Source of the DNA: Taenia hydatigena
Lineage: Eukaryota > Platyhelminthes > Cestoda > Cyclophyllidea > Taeniidae
DNA: 64,000 nt
Direction of reading: 5' to 3'
NCBI GenBank assembly: GCA_036345935.2
Contig: JADWOT020001145.1
Span: forward strand, 1-64,000
Shown in pieces: positions 58,254 through 64,000 of this stretch (position 1 is its first letter; each line of letters begins with the position of its first letter). The notes under the pieces are model-generated. The model was not told where the DNA came from, searched no databases, and was given only the letters and a program-made list of their open reading frames with translations. A program made the translations under genes and the position numbers.

Positions 58254-59455
58254 CACAATGTTCCAGTTTTATTCCAATTTGTCCCATTTTATGTCGCTTC
58301 ACCGTTTCTACCTTCGGGTGCATTCAACATGGTCCGATCACCACATACATACGCACGTCTCGGACATGACTACTCTGACTCATCTACGAGTAAGTTAATT
58401 TTACTTACCTCGCGCAATCTTTGTCAGGGTGTGCCATCAGCCTGGTTTATGCAACCCATATGGAGCATCGACCTCCACAATGCAGAGGTTAATTCCCATA
58501 AATGCTAGAATTCGATGAACTGAATATTTTAGCCATACGCTATGTAATTCGGACAAACCATGGCTGGGTGAGGGATTCTGTAACGAGTAGTGATTCACTA
58601 TCTCATCTGTTGGTGTATTAAGATTGGCTTCTCACTTTTAGCCTTGGTCCTAAGGCCTTCTTATTGAGTGCAATGATCACATAGGCAAGGGAAACAGTGA
58701 TCAAGGCTGAGCTCATTCAGACTAGCTTCATCCTCAGTTGCAGATGATGCTCCCTTTACTAACCTATTTGTGGTCACTGATCGCCTCCCCCCTTAAAAGA
58801 TGTATTCAGACATGCATTGCAACGGTGTTGCTACCTTCGGAAACTCTTTGGCAGTTAGATAAACAATAAGGTGCGGTCATCAATTAGAGGATGTTTGTAA
58901 GACCACGAACTAATTAAACGTCAGCGGATTCGTACCAAAAACACAGGGTCATTTCGTCTCACAATTCAACTTGGACTAATATTAATGCAAAACATTCAAT
59001 TTACGACTGCTGCCTTAAATGAATGAATGATAAACACATACAGATTCTCCAAACAGCATCCGTCAAACCGAATGCAGGACACAAATAAATTTGCATTATC
59101 ATTATCATTACTATCCCTAAAATTTTATGTCTAGGAACGCTTTAGAACTTCAAGTGTGCAGCTTAGACTTTATTTAAATGGAAGCGCAAATGTCAGCTTC
59201 CTTATGCACTTTGCTTTTATGTAAAAATAAGATAGCATTAAATAAGCTACCCACCCATCCACTTGCACATTCGCACCATCAGGTTGTGATTGCACGGTGC
59301 TAGAGCGGATAACCGATAAGCGAACAAGACATTGTGAAGCAAAGGCGATGAGGCATTCAAAACTCACCTAGTTCGCAACCGCTCAAACGTCGGAGCTACA
59401 AAGACTGCTGAACACTTGTCTCCTAGTCCTTTCCTGTCCACTGGAGCAATGCACG
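58254..59455 (+). repeat. 1.3-kb repeat body, copy C
   Basis: Full-length relative of copy A (5593-6884) in the same orientation, with the same order of blocks. The start translates to VPFYVASPFLPSGAFN and RSPHTYARLGHDY, matching the peptide read from copy A. It keeps the 350-base segment that copy B lost. The distal end runs into a minus-oriented tRNA element, as in copy A. Confidence 0.72.
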
Positions 59456-59474
59456 ATTTCACTAATCGAGGGAG

Positions 59475-60138
59475 AGAGGATGGCAACAGGGATGGGTGAA
59501 GGAAGTAGGAGCGCGTAATAGCACATCTGGTTTCTACCCAGAATGTTGTTGATTCGAGTCTCCATGCAGCTATGATTGCATGGCCTATGCTTTCCTTTCC
59601 TCGCCTCTCGATGCTTTGCGCGTAGTTAGGATTTGTCTCCTTCACTGCTTGGAAAACTCATCTCCAATTAATCCATTCTTGCTGGCCACGATCAAGCTAT
59701 ATTATGGCAAATGTATTTCGTTCCTACTTGCTGCATTAATTCACTACACTCGCAAGCTAACCTCTTTTACCTCACCTTCTTGCCTATTGGCTAGCACGGA
59801 GTAGGCAGACAGGGCGCGATTGCAGTGAGTTTTGAAGGCGGCATGGCTGAGTATAAGGGTAAGGCAGGGTGATGAAGCGCACTGATCTCGAAGTGATTTG
59901 AACATACATCTAGAGTCAGACGCTCTACCCTCACACCACTAAATTCCCATGGTAGTCTTCGTGCCATTTCGTCTGCACCATCACCAATCAACGCCAATAT
60001 CTGGTGTATCTGCCCTTCTTTCCTTGCAGCATTGTGATCTTTGCAGTCGCCCGCCTCTGTTGCCAGCATCAGCTGCTCTAGAAGACAGTAATGGCATGTA
60101 GACAGGTATGAGTGATAAAGCAATGACACTACCGCCAC
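59475..60138 (-). repeat. tRNA-element copy 4, decayed
   Basis: The part at 59500-59570 (GTTGTTGATTCGAGTCTCC, + strand) corresponds to the tRNA-Ile-like relic of copies 2 and 3. About 330 bases further lies a decayed tRNA-Arg-like sequence on the minus strand, preceded on that strand by a GGTGATGGTGCAGACG-type head as in copy 1 (GGTGGCAATGATGAGG). The insert between relic and tRNA-like sequence is longer than in copy 3. A 115-codon minus frame (59791-60138) reads through the tRNA-like part and is not called as a gene. Confidence 0.5.
59885..59956 (-). pseudogene. Decayed tRNA-Arg-like sequence
   Basis: On the minus strand GGGAATTTAGTGGTGTGAGGG, then AGAGCGTCTGACTCTAGA, then TGTTCAAATCACTTCGAGATC follow tRNA-Arg order (GCGTCTGAC is identical to the working copies). 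The anticodon 3' stem is lost, several bases of the variable region are missing, and the acceptor ends no longer pair. It is a pseudogene by every structural test I can apply by eye. Confidence 0.5.
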
Positions 60139-60452
60139 ATTTGCCTTTGCGCGTTTCGGGTGCGATGGTGTGCAGTTGAAAAGAAGAGGAAGGTGAGTGG
60201 GTGGGATGGGTTAGGATAATAGGAACCTCCCCTCCTACACCTTGTCTCCCATTTGATCCGTCATTATTAGCAAGTCAGACACACAAGCAGAATCGCCTCA
60301 CATGACCAAATTTTACAAAATTACTTTTAGTTTTCTAAAGCCATCCTAATTTTGATCCAAAGTTTGCTTCCCAGACAAGCAGTTTTGAGCAACCAGAGCT
60401 GATGAAGCACTCCGGTTGAATGATCTTGGCTTAAGCTGTCATGACGACGTAC

Positions 60453-60578
60453 CTTGACAGTGGTTGTGGCCGCAGAAACGCCTTTATCAGATGGCAAGCA
60501 TGCATCTCTAATTTTTATTAACCTGCATTCGATTACAAGACTTCGATTCAGATGGATTGTAGTAGAATAAGCCATCAT
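60453..60578 (-). CDS. Candidate exon with strong donor
   Basis: The minus-strand frame reads CRLIKIRDACLPSDKG and VSAATTTVK and ends at a strong donor GTCAAG|GTACGT at 60453. The acceptor may be CGAATGCAG at about 60533. It lies downstream of the minus-strand exons at 61.9-62.7 kb and could belong to the same gene, but the phases I assign do not join directly, so at least one exon would be missing. Confidence 0.33.
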
Positions 60579-60579
60579 C

Positions 60580-61940
60580 GTTTAGAACTCTTCTACGATG
60601 TACAGCATGATAGTTATGAGGAATCAATTCCATTCTTTAATTTTGCTTCAATCGTTCGGATAAACTGGCTACTTTAATGTTTGTAGTAAAATGCAACGAA
60701 ATTTTCGTAATAATGTTTTCAGCCAATCATCTTAAACAAATTTATTAGGATCAGCCAGTTTTATTCCGGTGTGATTAAGGTGATAGCGGTTGGATTTTTC
60801 TTGTCCTTTCCCCTTTCCATGTAGCCGTGACTGCTGGCCTACTCTGTTCACTAAGCTCTTTGTTTTCGGAGAAGTCCAAGAAGCTGATTTTACCCACTTA
60901 CGCAAGCTAATAGGATTGACGCAAATAACAGTTCCATAAAAATTCTGTAATCGATGCTGTTAGACAATTCACCTCATCAAGTTTGTGACATGCTGAGTTG
61001 CAAATTGTGGGGTTCTCAATGCACTTAAGTTGCAAGTGCCCGTGTTCCGCCCACCAGTTGTGCGTTAACCAAAATTACCCATTAACCATCCCTTGTTGTT
61101 TTATTAACCGTACCTGCACTACCGTTTAAAAGTGATTTGCACGCAATCGATGCACTCAGTTCAGTCTGCGACATGATTGAACCCGCCTTTAGCCACTAGA
61201 AGATAAGTCTAGCGACCACTTCCCACCATGCCTTGTTTGTCAAATCCGCCTAACCATTACAGATTCGCAGATGCATATTCATGTATCTACCTTCTTTCAT
61301 TGCTCTTTAGTGAGGCTAGAACCGGTTCCTTCTCCATCTCCCATTTTGTTTTTACAAATTGACATCCTCCAAAGTGAAATCTACAGTTTTTCCATCTCCC
61401 TCCCCTCCTGAGTCAGACTTCATCGATGCCATTTTGGTGAGTTCCACCCATCTTTTGACTGTCTATATCTATTACCCATTACATGCTTGCCATGATTATT
61501 GCCAATGGTAGGCCTGAACTTAGATTAGACTGAACTGAACTTTGCTAAAGATCGTATCTCATTTTTCTGCTTTCTGCCTCGTTCCGTGCCAGTGCTCCTG
61601 TTTCCCCTTTCCTTTTACCACTTCAGCCCATCCCAGACCCCAACTATTCAGCCTCCCGCGCCATTGTACTCTCGAGAATGAAGATAAGCACCTCGACCTG
61701 TTATAACCTCGCAATTTGGATTCCAGCTGGACCTTTACTTACCGCATTGCTAATGTCCATCCTTTGTTCCTTTAAAAGATCTCTATGCCGTGTCTATTAT
61801 TCAAACCTATAACAATGCGCAACTTTCCTTTAGTTGAAGTTGCAAATCACTATAAAACGTGAATATGCACCCGTCTTAGAAGAGGGATAATTCGTCATCA
61901 GGTATTTATATGAAGATCATGATAGTCATGAGGTATGATC
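60580..61940. other. Probable intron or spacer
   Basis: No open frame of note on either strand. C/T-rich between 61.3 and 61.65 kb. It may be intronic to the minus-strand gene candidate. Confidence 0.35.
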
Positions 61941-61944
61941 CTAC

Positions 61945-62738
61945 CTATTGAGATGCCGGCAAGAAACAACTTAATGCCAGTTCCTACATTCGTGGGCGCT
62001 GCTTCGTTGGCTACAATAGCGAAGGAACAAGGAGCGATATTCTGTGTAGAGTCTATGCGAGTAAGTGAAATGTAACAGCTGGAATGGAGACCCAATCGGC
62101 AACCTGCGTTAGCAAGCATGTAAGTCTTTTTTTGTTTTTGCGAGTTTATTTTACAATTTATTCACATAAATGCAGACGAAGACTGCCCGCAAACGCTAAT
62201 ATTGCGTCATGTGCATCGTTGAAACTAAATTAAGTCTCTGTCTATGCTGCGCTACCATAATTTACTTGAGCCCCGCTTTATCTCGTCGAAAATGGCACTG
62301 AAAGTAAGAGAATGGAAAAATAGAACACCCCAAAGGTGAAAAACAATAAATACAATAGAATGAATGAATCGTTCTGAAGGGCCCAATGATCACCTATTCC
62401 CAGGGTGAAGTCTTATCTCAATAGGAGCTATTCATTCGTCTGAGCATAATAATAAGCACGAGAGTATCATCCTGTAATGCTTAAAATGAGCTTAGAATGT
62501 CCTCTTTACCACCAGCGCCTCTATCTAATGCAAGCATGTTAGTCAGTGATATAAATGTCCAACCAAGGGAGCTTTCTAGGTAGCCATTTTCGGGGCCGAC
62601 TGTCTGGTCAAGTGTGGGCTTGGGGCTATCATTTAACAGAAGCTTGAATATTTTGCTGACAGCTAGCGTTTGATCCGGAGTTAATTCGAAGAAAGGGGAG
62701 GAACTCTGTCTGCATTGACTGCGTTGCTGTTTCTCATT
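61945..62738 (-). CDS. Two phase-matched exons of an unknown gene
   Basis: On the minus strand exon a (about 62738-62510) reads SSPFFELTPDQTLAVSKIF, then LLNDSPKPTLDQTVGPENG, then LGWTFISLTNMLALDRGAG, ending at donor GGTG|GTAAAG in phase 1. Exon b (62103-61945) begins after CTAACGCAG, also in phase 1, so the join reads DRGAGGCRLGLHSSCYISL. It continues with APCSFAIVANEAAPTN and IKLFLAGISIG and ends at donor CAATAG|GTAGGA. The intron is 406 bases. The phase fit and composition make this the best gene candidate after the SLC5-like gene. The 5' acceptor of exon a is uncertain (GACTCAG at about 62739). No family is recognised. Confidence 0.5.
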
Positions 62739-62759
62739 CTGAGTCACTCAAGTGCAGGT

Positions 62760-63430
62760 GTTCTACCGCTTTAATGAAAGGCGTGGCTGAGATCTCACCC
62801 AACAGTGCATTAGCTCGTTTCGCCAGCATTTGTCTTGTAACGTAATGCTTAACCTTTCCCATGTTACAACCGCTTCTTTTCAATGCTGTTGACTACGTGG
62901 TATGCCCACTGATTTCATGCGATTGTGAGTTGCTATTCATGGATGCAGCTGGCTTCTGGCCCGACTATATAAGATGTGGTGGCGATGGGAGTAGTCATTC
63001 GTGAGCGTTTTGGTGAGAGAGACAGCGGTTTTGTTAAACTAGCGCATTAAAACTACCCTAGATGTGGCAAAATTTGATGGCGGATGTAATACGGACAACA
63101 GCAAGCTTGTGGGTCTACGAGTGAATGGAGAAATAGGCAATGTGTCTAGTCAAGTTTAGGAACCGACAGTGTATGCAACGTGGGATCATATGTGAGTGCG
63201 ATGTTTAGACATGGTGTGTTTCGTGTAGGAATCAATGGTGCTGCAAACTTAAATGTGGCTTGTCCGATTGTAAAAATATGCGCGAAATTTTCAAGTTTTT
63301 ATTTAATTGGCATGTAAACGTAACATCAGCGGCAGAGGTCATGGAACCTCTGCGATGCGGTTATTGTTGCCCATTTGGAAAGACCATAGCAGTCCCTTTT
63401 ACGAAACAGGGAAACATAAGGAAGCAAACA
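62760..63430. other. No gene recognised
   Basis: Only short frames. The 114-codon + frame starting at 63260 merges into an out-of-frame reading of the H2B pseudogene and is not called. Confidence 0.4.
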
Positions 63431-63433
63431 ATA

Positions 63434-63741
63434 TCTGGCTCTAAAGTAGTCAGGCAAAGCCACAAAGGAGGCGTCAAAAGTGAAGGTGCCAAAGATGGAC
63501 AAGGCGAAGAGGAGGAAGGGGACCTACGGCATCCATATCTACAAATTGTTGCTCCAGGTGCATCCGGACACGAGTATCTCGTCGAAGGTGTTGTAGGCCA
63601 TTAGATCTGTCGTGATCGACATCTTCGAAGGTATTGCCACCGAGCTGAGCCGGTTAGCGCATTGCAAGAGGAAGTCGATATTCAAGAGCAGAGCGGTTCA
63701 GACTGCTGTGTGTCTGATGCAAGTGCACCAGCTCCAAGTGA
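63434..63741 (+). pseudogene. Histone H2B pseudogene
   Basis: From about 63436 the sequence follows an H2B gene: a start region GGCTCTAAAGTAGTC with small deletions and no ATG; a basic tail ([23 protein letters not shown]); then [20 protein letters not shown] for YxIYIYKVLKQVHPDTGIS; an in-frame TAG at 63594-63596; then VVIDIFEGIATELSRLAH and SRAVQTAVCLM. About 20 codons (the [20 protein letters not shown] region) are deleted with a frame change, after which the C-terminal KCTSSK and stop are readable at 63721-63741. Intact H2B is about 123 residues. Stop, deletions and many substitutions show that it is dead. Histone genes lack introns, so retrocopy and old tandem-gene origins cannot be told apart. 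Confidence 0.88.
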
Positions 63742-63744
63742 ATG

Positions 63745-64000
63745 GAATGGGTGTGGAGTGTAGAGTGAGCGTGTGAATGCATCCCACGGCCCTGTTGAGG
63801 GTCACTGCAATTTCCACCTTCATTCTTGATTGTGTGGCAGAAATATACATTCCTACTACCACTTCTGGCTCGTATCCATTGTCGCCATGCTCTCAGGTTG
63901 CTACTGTTGGTTCTGGCAGTGCCTATGTCTAGGTGTAGGTGGGGATAGGGCAGAGCAAGGACAGGAAGTGGATATAGTAATGGGGCGTGTAAGGATGCTT
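63745..64000. other. No feature seen
   Basis: GTG-rich sequence to the window end. No H2A partner, histone stem-loop or polyadenylation signal was recognised after the H2B pseudogene. Confidence 0.35.

Noticed and set aside
59791..60138. 115-codon minus frame
   Set aside because: It reads through the decayed tRNA-Arg-like sequence and the repeat head.
63260..63604. 114-codon + frame at the window end
   Set aside because: Its second half is the out-of-frame reading of the H2B pseudogene.
1..64000. CRISPR arrays, bacterial operons, rRNA genes
   Set aside because: No regularly spaced repeats, Shine-Dalgarno-led gene strings or rRNA signatures were seen; splice signals and repeats show nuclear animal-like DNA.

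Overview
The window looks like gene-poor nuclear DNA of an invertebrate animal. The evidence is spliceosomal GT-AG introns, very few long open frames, a dense layer of old dispersed repeats, and a decayed histone H2B copy whose readable parts have the animal form (IYIYK-like block, LAH not LAR, and a C-terminus reading KCTSSK before the stop). I could not identify the species. No bacterial operon, CRISPR array or rRNA gene was seen.

Layout. 0-7.4 kb: a decayed H2A-like fragment near 0.8 kb, then a cluster of repeats built around tRNA sequences. This cluster holds two well-folding tRNA-Arg genes (TCG at 3748-3820 on the + strand, ACG at 7318-7390 on the - strand), opposed tRNA-Ile-like relics, and the first copy of a 1.3-kb repeat body. 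7.4-33 kb: mostly intronic or intergenic DNA with scattered candidate exons, a miniature LTR retrotransposon (14595-15516), a second shortened copy of the repeat body (about 17.35-18.05 kb), and one copy of a 0.57-kb repeat (20581-21158). 33.2-41.8 kb: a large inverted repeat, then the only gene assigned to a family, a DUR3-like SLC5 (sodium:solute symporter family) gene on the + strand. Ten of its exons join mostly in phase, but about 95 expected residues are missing. 41.8-58 kb: candidate exons on both strands, some with short introns of about 61-65 bp, and the second copy of the 0.57-kb repeat. 58.2-60.1 kb: third copy of the repeat body followed by a decayed tRNA element in the same order as at 5.6-7.4 kb. 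60.4-62.75 kb: a likely minus-strand gene with two phase-compatible exons. 63.4-63.74 kb: the H2B pseudogene.

The most unusual content is the composite repeat family: a tRNA-Arg and a tRNA-Ile-like sequence face each other inside a repeat that recurs at least four times, twice attached to the 1.3-kb body. Most protein-coding calls come from reading frame, splice signals and phase only, so functions are left open unless stated.
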